Shown piece by piece: positions 1 to 12,468 of a stretch of 64,000 nt of DNA. Position 1 is the first letter of the stretch. The number at the start of each line of letters is the position of its first letter. The notes below the pieces were generated by a model. It did not search any database and was not told the DNA's origin. It was given only the letters and a program-made list of their open reading frames with translations. The stretch is taken from the NCBI RefSeq assembly GCF_016802725.1, contig NC_052677.1, positions 16,976,329 through 17,040,328 of the forward strand. Reading direction: 5' to 3'. The translations under genes were made by a program, and so were the position numbers. The stretch comes from Solenopsis invicta. Taxonomy: Eukaryota; Arthropoda; Insecta; Hymenoptera; Formicidae.

Positions 1-2850
1 AGATAATGGAACGAAAGTTTTCAGAGCACGCTGACAGATGCTGCACTCGCTAATCCGCGGATAAGACGATTATTGCGTCGTCGCGCGTAGAAACAATTAA
101 TTAAACATGCGTGACGTTCTTGTGAGGATGGGATTAAAATGTTTCCGTTCGCGCCGATGACACTCGTCGACTCTACGTGATAAACAATTTCAAAAGCGAG
201 AGAACACTGCTGCAGTTGAACACTTGTCTAAAATTATCTGGATAAGGTAAATTACACGTAAACGCATCTTGGATAAGATAAAGATTATTTAATTCTTCTT
301 ATAGATAAAATCACACAACATTTTACTTACATTGTGAAAAATACGCAACAAAATTTAATGTAATGTAACGGCGCGCTTATTTGTTACGAAAAGCGGCAGA
401 AAAAAAATACGATACTTCAACAGGTGATAGCATGAATCATTTTGGATAAAGAGCGATCGTTCTCCAATGTATCGATGCTGAAGCAGGCTTCTCGAACGTC
501 TCGTAGATTCCGCGAGGAAATAACTTGCGTTATGTTTCTCTTCCGGGACGTTTCGAATCGTTCTACGTGAAGCGGTTCGCGTCATCCTCCGCTCCTTAAA
601 GGGTTGAAGGACGTTACGCAATCGTGCGTTATTGGGGCGCGAGGAGAGATTAAAAAACGACTTTTTTCCGGGAGGATCGCTTCCACTGCGACCGAGGTGG
701 TTGCATCGTTCGGGCCCCGGGTTCTGAATAATGCATGAAATTTGTTCCCCGGAATCGAATCGAATCGCGCCTCGTCACCGGCGCGACGGCACGACGACAA
801 GAGAGCGGGCATAAATCTAAATAATTTCAACCCTCGAATTTTTATTATTCCTATGACTATACGACGGCACGCAAACACACCGGGCAGCCGTATGCACGAA
901 CGCACGCACGCACACATGGTCCACCTTGTGCCTCGTGGCCCCGTTGAATATGCATGCGCCGCCGTGCTTTCCGCACTTGGCCGGGAGTGTCAGACCTTTG
1001 TGCAACTACCCCGCTGCGGCCTATGCACACCGCGCTTCTTGCACCGACTCGCACAGCCTCGTACATACTCGTTAGCATTTGCCGTTACATCGTGCAGACA
1101 AGGGCGATGTAATGCGACGAGGGTTTATCAATTTCGACGACGGTTTATCCACCAACGGTGTTTTGCAGGATTTAAAAAATGCATTTAATGTCATATGTCG
1201 TGTTCGAGGATCGATATCACGTCGGAGATACATGCGTCACACGTTTTTACACACGGAAGAACATCAGTTTTACCGCTGAGAAAAGCGATCACTCAATTTA
1301 CTTTTCTACTTTTAAAGGGAAAAGGTAGATTAAAAGATCTAAAAATAGTTGTTCTTTGAGAATCTTTTCAGAAAAAAATAATGAATAAAAAGGAAAGAGT
1401 TTTTGTTTATTAAATATTATACTTTCTATCATATTAAGAAATTTTTTATGCAGATTTATTATAAATAATAGCTGCAACAATGCAGATCATGATTTTCAAA
1501 GCACATTTTGAATATAAATTTGATGATTTTAATAAACTTATAATTTTTAAACATATAAATTTATAAAATACTTAACAAAAGTAATACTTATTTAATTCAA
1601 ATAATTTACAGTTTATTTATGTGTGTATAGATATAAAAAAAAACCAAGTATTAAACGGATCATTAATAAATGAGCGAAATCTCGCGCGATGATACTCCAC
1701 TCAGAATTTTTAATGAAGGATGCGAATTGCATGTTTCATCACGATTTATCAATACACGCGATTATCGTTAGATCTCCCTCTCGATGTAATACGAATACCA
1801 TTGAAAAGCGACGAAAGCGCGACGCGATATCTTCGTTCAAAGGAAAATCTAATATCTGAATTTTTGAACGGAGAAAAGTTAGTCATTACTCACTCGGCGG
1901 ATCGCGATAAATCACAGAAGGAATTAACGAGCGGCGAAGATGACACTCGGTCCCCACCCCGTCTCGCGTCTTCTTCCTTCGCCGTTTCCAGCCCCACCGG
2001 TGAAATATGGCCAGCAACTTTTCTCATACTTGAGAGTTTTCCTGAACGGCGCTCAGCGTCCCGCCGTTCTGAAGAACGACGAGAACGAGGGTAGGGGGAA
2101 GTTATCAAGTGCTCGCGGGATGAGTGCTATAACGTAACACTGCGAGGGGAGGAAAAGAGCGATACACCTCTTCCTCCTAATGTTGGTGTAAAGAACGATC
2201 GGAGAGGACTTGCCAACAAGATCGTCATCTTCCCTCTCGTGATTATCTCGTTCGAAAATTACACTGGCAGACAAAAAAATTTCGATCAACATTTAATCAG
2301 GTGTTTCTTACAATTTTTTAACTGAAACCGAATCTAATTTTTTAGAAAAATGCAATGAAATGCTTTTTTGGGACTTTTCAATCTCATTTTTCTCACAAAT
2401 CCGACGTGATCAAACATTTTTACTTACGGATTCAGTGTGTTAAAAACTAATATATAAGAAACGCTGATTAATTACTTGATAAAAATTATTTTCTTCGACC
2501 AGATTATCTGCACTGAAATCGAAGGAAAATGTGTACCGTGTACACGTAAAAATGATTAAACGTACATGTCTCTTCACAATCGATAATTTCAAAGAATTTT
2601 TAAAAATGTCTGAATGCTTAAAACTGATAAGGATTGAAATAATTTGTGATCTAGAATAAATTAGCTATCAATCTCGTAAACTTTTATTTTTTTCGTAATA
2701 CTGCGCAATTCTGTCAACTATTCTTAATCTAACTGCAAGACGTATGTCTCGCATAACAATTTTATTTAATTATAGTACAGAATTCCTACTACTTAAAATT
2801 TACACATGACTAATCTTTACAATCTCTACTGAGATTTTTGTCTCAACAAT
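1..2850. other. No recognised gene; GC-richer tracts
   Basis: I recognise no coding gene here. The stretches 540-1250 and 1900-2250 are richer in CpG than their surroundings and contain short chance ORFs without family features or plausible splice partners. They could be regulatory DNA or UTR of a gene lying to the left, but nothing in the sequence decides this. 1300-1680 and 2280-2850 are AT-rich with no visible structure. Confidence 0.4.
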
Positions 2851-4176
2851 TCAAGTGATATATTTGAAAGATATATCATGTTGGTTATATACAGAAGCAT
2901 GTTCCGTCGATGCAGTTTATAGAAACAATGGCGCGTTTTTACGAATTAAATGCCGTTCCGACGAATCATTAAAACTGGGTCAAATTAAATTTACATCAGA
3001 CTACGCATTGGAAATTGAGGATTACAAAATGGAGATTAAAATTCAATCACCCAGGAAATAATGCTTTATATATAATTATATGTAATTGTAATAGGAACGG
3101 GTGAGGCTATCAATCCCTGTTACCTTTTTTTTTGTTCTGGAAGTGAAAATTTTCAAAAAGACTCGGGGATCCCAATCTCCGAAGTGTGTGGAATTCGGCT
3201 ACGGAAGTACAATGCAGCCGCCTGCCCGCTGCAACTACCCCGCTTCCCTTCCCCATTCAACTCTGAAGAAGCTGTCTTAAAACGTGACATCACGGGCCAC
3301 TTCCGTTACCTAAATCTAAATAGTTTCTTTGTGGGATTACGAATTAAATTTGTATGCGGAATGTATCGGTTTGAACTTGCCTGTCACTTACGAGTTCGTC
3401 GCTCTCACACGAAGTCACACGACATTCTTAATTATATTAATATGTAAAATTTTATATATAAAATATACCCACATTTTCTTTCTCTTGTACAATCTCTGTC
3501 CTATGCATAGAAAAAAACAGAATTAAAAAAAAAAAAAACGTCTGCATTGTTTTCCTTTCCAAAAGTAAAATTTCAATGACACACAAGTTTCCATATATAA
3601 TATATATGGAGGAAATATTTCTACATATAATTATATGTGGACAATTTTTCTTATTTCTTCAAATTTACTTAAAAAAAAAAAAGCAAAAATTATCTTTCCA
3701 ATTATTTATTTTTTTTTATTTTTCCTGTATACAAAAGCAAAAATTACACAAGAGAAAGAAAACATATCGGGCTATATTTTAAATATAATTATATACAATT
3801 ATATAATCATTTATTTTCAGGCAAACAAAATGAAACAAAATTAAATTTGATTGAATTATAATCTTCATCGTAATCCTCAATTTCCAATGTATAATCTGAT
3901 ATGATCTGATGAACCTTACGCGAATTAAATCAAGCGAGAATATCTAGGAAGAAAAAATCTACATGTATACAGGTGAACGACTGGGAGAATTATTTAACGG
4001 TATGTAATCCATTAATTGAACCAATCGCGGATTTGCAATGCGGACGCACACACAAAACTGCATGTGATACAACCAGTTGGTAAAAAATAACGGTCCCTTC
4101 ATCGCGAAGCGGAGCGGACACACAAATTCTACGAGTACTTGGCAGTTCAAATTTTAGCCAACGAAGTGTCTGCCCT
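2851..4176. other. Intergenic, with an inverted-repeat pair and AT-rich tracts
   Basis: This is the region downstream of IDH3A. A segment near 2987-3043 recurs in inverted orientation near 3845-3902, with a shared core of about 18 identical bases (ttggaaattgaggattac on the + strand of the left copy). A 68-codon ORF spans the left copy (2855-3061) but resembles no family I know. 3420-3840 is AT-rich low-complexity DNA. A possible polyadenylation signal for IDH3A (AATAAA on the minus strand) lies at 3810-3815. Confidence 0.35.
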
Positions 4177-7100
4177 TTATTTGGTTTGCGCGGCGACTCT
4201 CTTACAAATTTCATCGGTATATTCGCTGCATTTTGCAGTGCCGCCTAGATCACCGGTTAAATACTTTGCTTCTTTGATAGTGTCGTAAGCAGAATGTTCG
4301 ATGATTTTCGCATGACTGTTTAGGCCCATATGCTTTAGCATCATTACCGCGGAGAGTAGTAACGCCGTGGGATTTGCCTTGTCTTGGCCAGCAATATCGG
4401 GTGCTGTTCCATGTACCTATATAACAATCGAATTTATCATTTCGTCTAAAATTTTTTTCTTCAGTAAGAGATGGGTATTATATATTAAAATATAATGTAA
4501 AATTTATTCGCGCATCATAATATAACTGTACCGATTCGAATAAGGCTCCGTTTAAACCAATGTTTCCGCTTGGTGTTAGACCGAGACCTCCGACGAGTCC
4601 AGCACACATATCAGACAAAATATCACCATACAAGTTAGGCATGACAAGCACATCGTATTGACTTGGATCTTGCACCATGTTCAAGCAAACTGTGTCCAAG
4701 TACCTCTCCTCAAACTTAACAGATGGAAACTTTTGTGCGGCTTCTCGACAACACCTCAAGAACAAGCCGTCCGACATCCTCATAATATTCGCCTTATGTA
4801 CAGCAGTAACCTACAAAGATATTTTAGCCAGTGTAATTTGTTACAGTCTTTGTCGGCGTTTCGCCGTTTGTAAAAAATATCTTGTACCTTTTTCCTATTA
4901 TTGTCTGTAGCATATTGAAAAGCAAATTCTGCTACCCTACGAGAGGCCTCCTCCGTAATTAATTTAATAGACTGTACAACACCTTCTACAATCTCGTGCT
5001 CTATACCAGAGTATTCACCTTCCGTATTTTCCCTAATGGTGATAACGTCGACATTATCGTACAACGTCTTGTACCCCTCCAAGGATCGGCACGGTCGCAC
5101 ATTGGCGTACAAATTAAATTCCCTGCAAATATTTGCAAGCAGATAAGTTAAACATACGTATTTTACATGAGAGAAGCAACGTTTAATTTAGAGCAATCAT
5201 CTGCGTTTATCGCTCGACATTATGATTACGTAAGCATGCATGCATCACACACTATAGCTACAGCGACGCCGTTCTACAAATGAAGCCAATATATACTCGC
5301 GCATCTCGTGGAATTAATTTAATTTTACGCTTGATTGCATGTAAATTCCGAAATACTTACTTTCTAAGTGCAAGATTGAGCGACCTGTGACCTTTTCCAA
5401 TTGGAGTCATTAGAGGTCCCTTGAGACCAATTTTATTTCTATTGACAGAATCAATGGCCGCTTGTGGTATACCAAATTTGCCATCTGGACCTTTTACCGG
5501 TGTTACGTCAACTGACTCCCATTCTATTGGTACCTGTTTTTTTTTTTTTTTTTTTAATATAGAGAAAAGATTGTTGTAAAAAAGCCTGTTGAAGTAAATA
5601 CATACATTGACATCAATAACATGATAAGAATATCAAACGTGTCCACCATTAAAAGATACTGAGTAAATGTACACAATTTAAGTTACACAATTTAAGTCTT
5701 CTGATTAGCATAAGCTAATTGGTGATGAAAGAGACAGATGTTTTTGACCGAAACAAATTTCTCTCCTAAGTCTGTAGAATTTTAAAGAAGAAGAAACAAA
5801 TAATATATAATTAAATTCTATTATTCCAAGGTGTATTGGTCATGCATTTTAAATATATTTAAATAACAATACTATTATATCTAATCTTTAGATAAAATTT
5901 AAATGTCAGAAAAATAAATGTTTTTTACAATGGAATAAATGCAACTTCTTTATCGTTTTACAGTAAAAGTATAATCAACTGTGATTGGTCATCTTTATTA
6001 TTATTTAACTCTTTCACACCTGTTGTTGCCTTGAGACGACACTCTTCAAATCCATCCATCAAATTAATCGATATTTGAACATTTTGTTTCCTCAAAATCA
6101 TTAATATAAAAATGATATAAAAAAAATCAGGTACCATCTCTACACTATTAAAAGTATTATAATAAACAAAAATTTTTTTCAAATAAAATTAATTCCAGGT
6201 TCAAAGAGTTAAGGAAATACTGGCGATAGATCTGTTTTACCGATTGAATTATGCGGTATTTTTTATACAGTAATTTTTTGTTGATTTCACAGAATTATAA
6301 ATTTTTTACTTTAATTCTAGCATAAACAATATGGCAAGGTGGAATAAAGAATTTCGTATAAAAAATAAAAGATTTTAAATTTACTAATTCATAGTTTTTA
6401 AACAACATATTGAAGAAGTTGATAACAAAATATTGATTTTATTATCTTCTGCAGTCGAGTCGTGATATTTACTGCACATAAAATTGATGTAGTAGTTTGT
6501 AGATAATGATGTTTACTGCATCAGTATCGCACGCACACATAGATCAATTCGGTCGATAAAACCAACAGTATTAGTATCCCCTTAAGTTTTTCTACATGCC
6601 ACGGCTCTAATATGTAAGAAACAATTTGTAAAGTATGTAAATTTTGAATGCATTACATTATAAAGAAATGTTAGATATAACATTAAAAAAGCAAAAATAC
6701 TCTTTAGAATAGGAGTATTTAAGGAAATCGTGAGCAAAGCCTAAATTCTAGACTTTTTATAGCTCTCCCTGACTTTCTAGGTTTTTCCTGACTAATTAAC
6801 CCTTAACTACACTGGTAGGATATAACCATGTTCTCCACTGCACAGTTATACTGCATATAAATATTTACTGTTATTTAGAAAAAAATATCTTAAAATTAAT
6901 ACTGAAAATTGGAAGAAAATATTTATTATTTAAAGCTCTATAAACTTTATTTTTGGTTATATTTGTAATAAAGAATTATTTTTCAGTTTCAGAATATTTA
7001 AATATTACAGCAGACTACTGCTTTACACCAACTTTTTAAAATTTTAATTCAGTTAAAACTCTTATCAAAATACAAGAGGCTTGATTGTTTTAGCACTCTT

Positions 7101-7956
7101 AGCTGAACTGGCTCTACTAGTTCACAGTTTATCCTTTTCTCTTTACATTGGAAGAAGAAAAATAAAAAAACTACCCTACCCTACCCTTGTTTGGCCAGTG
7201 TAGGTGAGGGTTACTTTCCCTAACTTTTCTCAATTTTCCAGGTCAGCAATCGAGCAAGTACATCTCACCTTGGCGGCATCAAAGATCTTCTGTACAGCAG
7301 CGGAAATCTCAGGTCCGATGCCGTCTCCGGGTATGAGGGTACATTTGTGTACCGTGCTGCTGTAGAGCCGCGCACCGGCGATCCTCGAAGAAATCTATTA
7401 GCACCATCGACATACGATTCAATGAGACTGCATTCGAAAACTGGCAGGATTCCGGCGAGACCGAATTTCCCGTGGGACGAGCACGAGAGGATTATCTGCG
7501 TCCACCTGACAGCCGCGACAAAATAATTTCAAGATTCGAACTCGCCGAAATTATGCCAATTGAAATATCCGGTTTCTCAACACGCGGGAGAAGGTGGTCA
7601 AGGTGGGAAACGGGGGAGCAGGACGGAATTAGAACATTAAGCTATATCGCGGAGGAACAGTGACGAGAGTAGACACGTGGTGAGAGAGGGAGAGAGACAA
7701 CGGAGAGTAATGCGTAAGAGGCGTAATAGACGTAATAGAGGTAAGAGCGAAGGCTGAGAGATGGAGGAGGGTATATACGGAACGCGATGTGATCCGCGAG
7801 GATCACCTTGCATTCTAACCTTGCTCGGTGCTAGGAGGACGTGCAGAGGCGGACGGGGTGGCTACGCACGACGGGGCGGTAGTTCCTTGGATAATTTCGC
7901 GGACGGCACGGTTCGGCCGCCTTACTTACTGCTGTACGAATCCACTGGGCTGCCAT
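4177..7956 (-). CDS. IDH3A: Isocitrate dehydrogenase [NAD] subunit alpha, mitochondrial
   Basis: Catalytic alpha subunit of the mitochondrial NAD-dependent isocitrate dehydrogenase, which converts isocitrate to 2-oxoglutarate, CO2 and NADH in the TCA cycle. Six exons read on the minus strand: 7930-7956, 7269-7394, 5361-5533, 4888-5122, 4532-4810, 4177-4416. All junctions keep frame and total 1080 nt (359 aa plus stop), the usual family length. Visible motifs are LIPGDGIGPE after the targeting peptide, RENTEGEYSGIEHE (substrate loop), the KANIMRMSDGLF block, MPNLYGDILSD (metal-binding aspartates) and ESVHGTAPDIAG near the C-terminus. The first coding exon is only 27 nt (MAAQWIRTA) and ends at a strong GTAAGT donor. 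With exon 2 it forms an Arg-rich, acid-poor mitochondrial leader ending near RLYSST. A GC-rich promoter-like region lies upstream (7960-8170). Confidence 0.95.
5534..7268 (-). other. IDH3A intron 2 with a TIR-bounded element
   Basis: This 1.7-kb intron is AT-rich and has no supported coding content; a 74-codon ORF at 5958-6182 is ordinary AT-rich sequence. Its 5' half (on the minus strand) contains a candidate non-autonomous element at 6798-7212, listed separately. Confidence 0.6.
6798..7212. mobile_element. Candidate MITE with AACCCT... terminal inverted repeats
   Basis: The left end reads AACCCTTAACTACACTGG at 6798-6815. The right end, read on the opposite strand from 7212, is AACCCTCACCTACACTGG, differing at two positions. 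The 415-bp interior has no ORF. The same terminal sequence bounds a shorter element at 18679-18779. This suggests a non-autonomous DNA transposon family; target-site duplications could not be fixed. Confidence 0.5.
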
Positions 7957-8605
7957 CGCGCCGACGATGATCGATGCGAACAGAAAAACGTGTGGCTCAC
8001 GCTCGATCGCGACTCTCGCTCTGTTCTCGCGAAAACGCGGAGCTCGCGTCGCTCGGCGCGCAGCAGTAGCGGTAAGCGGTAAAGGAAACCGAGACGAGAG
8101 GCGCACCGTGTCCCGTGATTGGCCGCGTGAGTGCGGTAGGTTTGCGCATCTTCGTTTTCCGTTAGGCTAGGGGTGCATAGAAAAACCTGAGTAAAATAGA
8201 AAAGTCAACATGTTTGTTCATTTAATCTTCATAGGTTTTTTGTTTTAGACTTGAAAAGAAAAAATACCTAAAAAAAAAAACGATCTACTGTACATTTTTA
8301 AATAGAAGAAATGCAAAAGTCACATTTTGTATCAATGTGCATATTATATCCATAATCATCATGAAGGAAGGTGAGGCATATGAATTTTATAAAATTTTTT
8401 ATTTTTTTACTAGCGTTGTAATATTTATAATAAAAAATCAACTTATTATTAATTAATAATTTCTTTAACAAATGCTATGGATCTATTTTCCTCTTTTAAA
8501 AATTCTCATAAACTTTTTATCCTTTTCTTAATAGCAAAAAATTTATTATAAACATTTTTAGACTCCAGGTTGGAGAATCTCTTTCCCCTAAGTCGGATTG
8601 GAGGG

Positions 8606-8637
<32 letters not shown>

Positions 8638-9180
8638 TAAACACTAGAAATCAATACAATTCCTAAAAATGTTTTTATATTTTTCTTCCTTAAAAATTCT
8701 TAAAATTTTAATCTCTTAAAAAGTCATTTGTAATAATAACAAAATAAAGAGAAGAGAAAAATCTTCTAACTTAGCATCTATCTTTTTACACTTTTATACT
8801 TTCTTTTTAATTGTACATAAAAGATATCTCGATAGATTTTATAAAGCAATTAATGCAATATCCTTGACAGAGAATGAGACATAATTTTTCAAAAATGCAA
8901 TATATATATGTATATCAGATAATTAAAAATCAAAACTTATCAATATATTAGATGGTAATGCAAATGTGTTGTCTTTGCTGCATTTACTTTAAAAATATTA
9001 TCAAATAGCTCATCCAACATGAATGTTTGAATCTTTCTTGTTTAATAGAAAATTATGAAAATATTAATTACAGTAATAAATGAAATCTCAAGCTACTCGA
9101 GTAAAAAGTGATAAACATGTATAGGTAGAAAAAACTTAGATTTAATATTTTACATAAATATGTTATGTATGACGAGTAAT
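7957..9180. other. IDH3A promoter side and AT-rich spacer before C1D
   Basis: 7960-8170 is CpG-rich and is the likely promoter and 5' UTR of IDH3A (minus strand). 8170-9180 is AT-rich, including a poly-A/(TA)n microsatellite at 8598-8640, and probably includes the 3' UTR of C1D. No further gene seen. Confidence 0.5.
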
Positions 9181-9814
9181 TTATGTAGGTGGCGATTCTT
9201 TAGACTTGTCAATTTCTTTCTCCATGTCCTTGGGCTTTTTCTGTTTCAACTCAAATAAACTATTTCTCATAAATCTCTTAGCAGCATCCTTGTTGACACG
9301 TGGCATAAGTGTATTTTTATCACTGATTTGTTTTGCTCGTACCATTGCTTTCTTCAGCCTCTCGTTTTCTAATCTGATTTGGTGCTTTGAGGGATCAATT
9401 CCTATAATTTGAAATAATTTATATAATAAAGCACTTACTCTTAACTCTAAGCTTGGTTAACTTTTCATTAATTTTTTTTCCAATTTTTACAACGTAGAAA
9501 AAGATAGTAACTTAAATCGCGTTTAAAGTTAAGCTACATTGGTGCAAATCAATGTAAATGTAAATTAGCTATTAAACTCGTCTCAAATATCACAATGCTT
9601 ACACACCTTCGGTTCTTAAGTACATCCAGAACAGACTATTGAGACTGTAGGATAGCAGCAAGTTATATTGAATTTTATGTGCATTGGAAAGTCCTTCTAA
9701 CAGCGACGGATTATTGGCTAGTTCCACCATATCCTGGATTTTGAAAGTTGCTTCCCTGAATTGCTTCAATCTAGCAATTATGTTGTCATCAAGATCCTCA
9801 AAATCACTATCCAT
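9181..9814 (-). CDS. C1D: Nuclear nucleic acid-binding protein C1D (exosome cofactor)
   Basis: C1D is the metazoan counterpart of yeast Rrp47/Lrp1, a small helical nuclear protein of the Sas10/Utp3/C1D family that binds the exosome-associated nuclease Rrp6 and assists 3' processing of rRNA and other stable RNAs. Two exons, 9607-9814 and 9181-9401, join in phase 1 to give 142 aa (human C1D is 141). The N-terminal half is the acidic, helical Sas10/C1D domain, with NPSLLEGLSNAHKIQYNLLL at about residues 34-53. The segment SLNSLFWMYLRTEGIDPSKH and the basic C-terminal block RVNKDAAKRFMRNSLF match the family. The donor is GTGTGT, a weak but acceptable site; the acceptor is TATAG. The lysine-rich tail ends KSKESPPT. 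Confidence 0.9.
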
Positions 9815-10028
9815 GTTTCTTTCCTCAATTCATCAAGTGTTTAAATTGTTTTTTTTTTTTTTTATAAATAATCAATGATACTATTTTTCAATACTTTGTC
9901 CTGTTTACGGCCAGTTAACTATACTTAACCTCAACTTTTATCAAATCTTACTAATCTTCGTTTTATCTCTGCTAAAACAAATACAATAACTTTTTTTTAA
10001 TATTCTTCAATATGTGTATTTTTTTGTG

Positions 10029-10070
<42 letters not shown>

Positions 10071-11615
10071 CATTACCTTTTTTAATTGTTTAGTTTTTCA
10101 CTGGCTTCTGGTTTCTACGTGCCCACACAAGGTCGCACCGTGCTCTCGATTCTTAGCAACCTAACCTAAAATAATAAGGTTAGTAGGCGGTAGGTAAGTA
10201 GGTTAAACAAAGAATCTGTCACCATTTTTATACAATTATTATTTTGTTAGAAATATATACACATTTTTAACATATCTGTATTACATATTGTATTAACGAT
10301 CGATTTAAATAATTTGTCGTTATCACACGAAATCAAATATGTTTCTTATATACTTTTTTATTTTTTTTAATATAAAATCGAAATCCATTTACGAGAGGAT
10401 AAAAAGTGTGATAAAGGAAAATTGATCGAATTTATTTCCTGACAACTTAAAGATTAAAGCATATGAGAATCGCACCATTAGAAATTATACATCACAGAGT
10501 CAAGGTGCGATCGTTCTACAATTTGTATGCGAGATATTCTATATACATGTATGTATCGTTTACAGTTACACGATCACGGCATTGCGCGAGTTTAGGAAGA
10601 CGGAGATCGAAACAAATGCATTCTTCCCCTCCGGCCTGTTCTACGATTCCTCGAGGTTTAAATTTAGTTTAGTAACTCACCATTTTCTCGTCCCCACGAA
10701 TATTTGGGCGGATAAATTCAATGGTGTGCACAGAAGATGCTGTGATGCCCCTGATGGAAATATTATGCTGAACATTATAATGAATAACAATGTTTTAAAC
10801 TTTTCTAACATTTTCATTATTTGTTCTTAGGATTCATTGTATTTCAGTGTACAACTTTCTGTTAAACTATATAAATATTATATATATAATTTTTTTTTTT
10901 TTTTTTCATTCTTTCCATCATTTTTAATAATTATTTTTAAAATTTATAGTATTTTATATATAGTAGTATAAATATGATTATATTGAAATATATTTATATA
11001 TCAACAATGTTTCAGTAATAATCATTTATTATTGATTTAATATTTTCAAAGTTGTTTTCAACAATTTCAGCAATTTATTTCCGTCAGGGACGCAGCAAAG
11101 CTTTTATATAATACATATAATCAGGGTTGGGTGTTGATGCATAAAATATAATATAAATAATCTATATTGTACTCTACATGTATACAATGAAACTTATGTA
11201 ATTTAAATAATCATTGGATCATAGAAGATTCAGATTGTATGTTAGAAATATTGAAAATTATATATTCTACTTTTATTTTTAATATTATATATTTTTTATT
11301 TTACCAATGCTAAGTCGGATATATTAATAATTTTATAATCTACTTTTTCTGGATTCAGTTATTCTATTTATAATTTACAATATTTACATTGCTTGCATTG
11401 TATACATGAAAAATATTCGTTTAAAAATAACGTAAAGCATACATAAATAATACATGTTGTCATCTTGAAGTTCTTGAAAACGTCACAACCCTGACATAAG
11501 TCTTTCAATAAATCAGAACGAAAGCGATACATCGTCTCGCTTGTTATATATATACCAATTTAAAATTTAATGTTATCCTACAACGAGGATTTATTAAATT
11601 CTATGGGACTTTGGC
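9815..11615. other. Spacer upstream of C1D with microsatellite
   Basis: 10085-10200 is the likely C1D promoter (minus strand), with AACCTAACC-type motifs. A (TA)n microsatellite lies at 10026-10062. From 10200 to 11600 the DNA is AT-rich without a supported gene; ORFs at 10463-10830 lack codon or family evidence. Confidence 0.45.
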
Positions 11616-11755
11616 ACGCTTGATCCTATTTTATACTCGCTTTATCCCTACCTAGTTCTGCAAACCTCTTCTTCAATTCCTTATCCTAATCTCTTACGTA
11701 ATGCTCAATATTATCTAATCGCGATCTGATTCATCAGTTATGTCCTGCTTTGTTT

Positions 11756-12028
11756 TCAATTTATCCGCCAATCTTTCTTAATAATGTCACTGGCTTTCTC
11801 ACCGATCATGATGGTCGGTGCGTTAGTATTGCCGCTGACAATGGGTGGCATTACAGAAGCGTCAGCGACTCTAAGTCCTTTCACTCCGTAAACTCTTAAT
11901 CGCGGGTCCACGACTGCCTTGGAATCACTTTGTGGCCCTATTTTGCAGGTACTTGTTGGATGGTAAATTGTAAATGTAAAGTGCCGCATGGCGCACTCCC
12001 AATATTTGTATGTATCGAAAGAATATCT
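11756..12028 (-). pseudogene. GMC oxidoreductase (glucose dehydrogenase-like) terminal-exon remnant, left copy
   Basis: The minus-strand frame encodes the C-terminal block of the GMC FAD-oxidoreductase family: YWECAMRHFTFTIYHPTSTC followed by KIGPQSDSKAVVDPRLRVYG, VKGLRVADASVMPPIVSGNT and NAPTIMIGEKASDIIKKDW, then a stop at 11756-11758. The two active-site positions of the family, the His of IYHPTSTC and the Asn of SGNTNAP, are present. A possible acceptor (ATCACAG) sits at the inner end near 12029, so this may be a complete last exon. No upstream exons with the FAD-binding GxGxxG domain were found in the window, so I call it a gene fragment. Confidence 0.8.
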
Positions 12029-12050
12029 GTGATAGCCCGGCCCGGGCCGT

Positions 12051-12350
12051 TACAAATATTCTTTCGATACATACGAATATTGGGAGTGCGCCATACGGCA
12101 CTTTACATTTACAATTTACCATCCAACAAGTACCTGCAAAGGACCACAAAGTGATTCCAAGGCAGTCGTGGACCCACGATTAAGAGTTTACGGAGTGCAA
12201 GGACTTAGAGTCGCTGACGCTTCTGTAATGCCAACCATTGTCAGCGGCAATACGAACGCACCGACCATCATGATCGGCGAGAAAGCCAGCTACATTATTA
12301 AGGAAGATTGGCGGATAAATAGAAAACAAAGTGCCGCAGGATATAACTGA
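12051..12350 (+). pseudogene. GMC oxidoreductase terminal-exon remnant, right copy
   Basis: This is an inverted copy of the fragment at 11756-12028. The same block reads outward on the plus strand, from YWECAIRHFTFTIYHPTSTC to EKASYIIKEDWRIN. Compared with the left copy it has lost one codon (Ile after TCK), carries several substitutions, and the stop TGA has become AGA so the frame runs eight codons further to a TGA at 12348-12350. The acceptor-like CAG at the inner end is altered to CAA. No start codon or upstream exons are present. Probably non-functional. Confidence 0.8.
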
Positions 12351-12468
12351 TAAATGAGATCGCGATTTTTGGATTGGATAATATTGAGCATTACGTAAGA
12401 GATTAGGATAAGGAATTGAAGAAGAGGTTTGCAGAACTAAGTAGGGATAAAGCAAGATTTTATATAAA

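Larger units (their letters stand above)
11620..12468. repeat. Long palindrome with two arms of about 420 bp
   Basis: The left arm (about 11620-12034) and right arm (about 12048-12468) are reverse complements of each other over almost their whole length. The centre is at a perfect 10-bp palindrome, ggcccgggcc, at 12039-12048. The arms differ by scattered substitutions and small indels: a 3-nt deletion in the right arm within the coding remnant, and changes around the stop codon. They are therefore diverged copies and not a simple read artefact. Each arm carries the terminal exon of a GMC oxidoreductase reading outward from the centre. Confidence 0.85.

Noticed and set aside
742..1188. 148-codon plus-strand ORF
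   Set aside because: Overlapped by ORFs on the other strand, composition set by CpG-rich DNA, no domain or splice context.
11930..12154. Mirrored 74-codon ORFs on both strands (11925-12154)
   Set aside because: They arise from the palindrome in the wrong frame; the GMC frame is the meaningful one.
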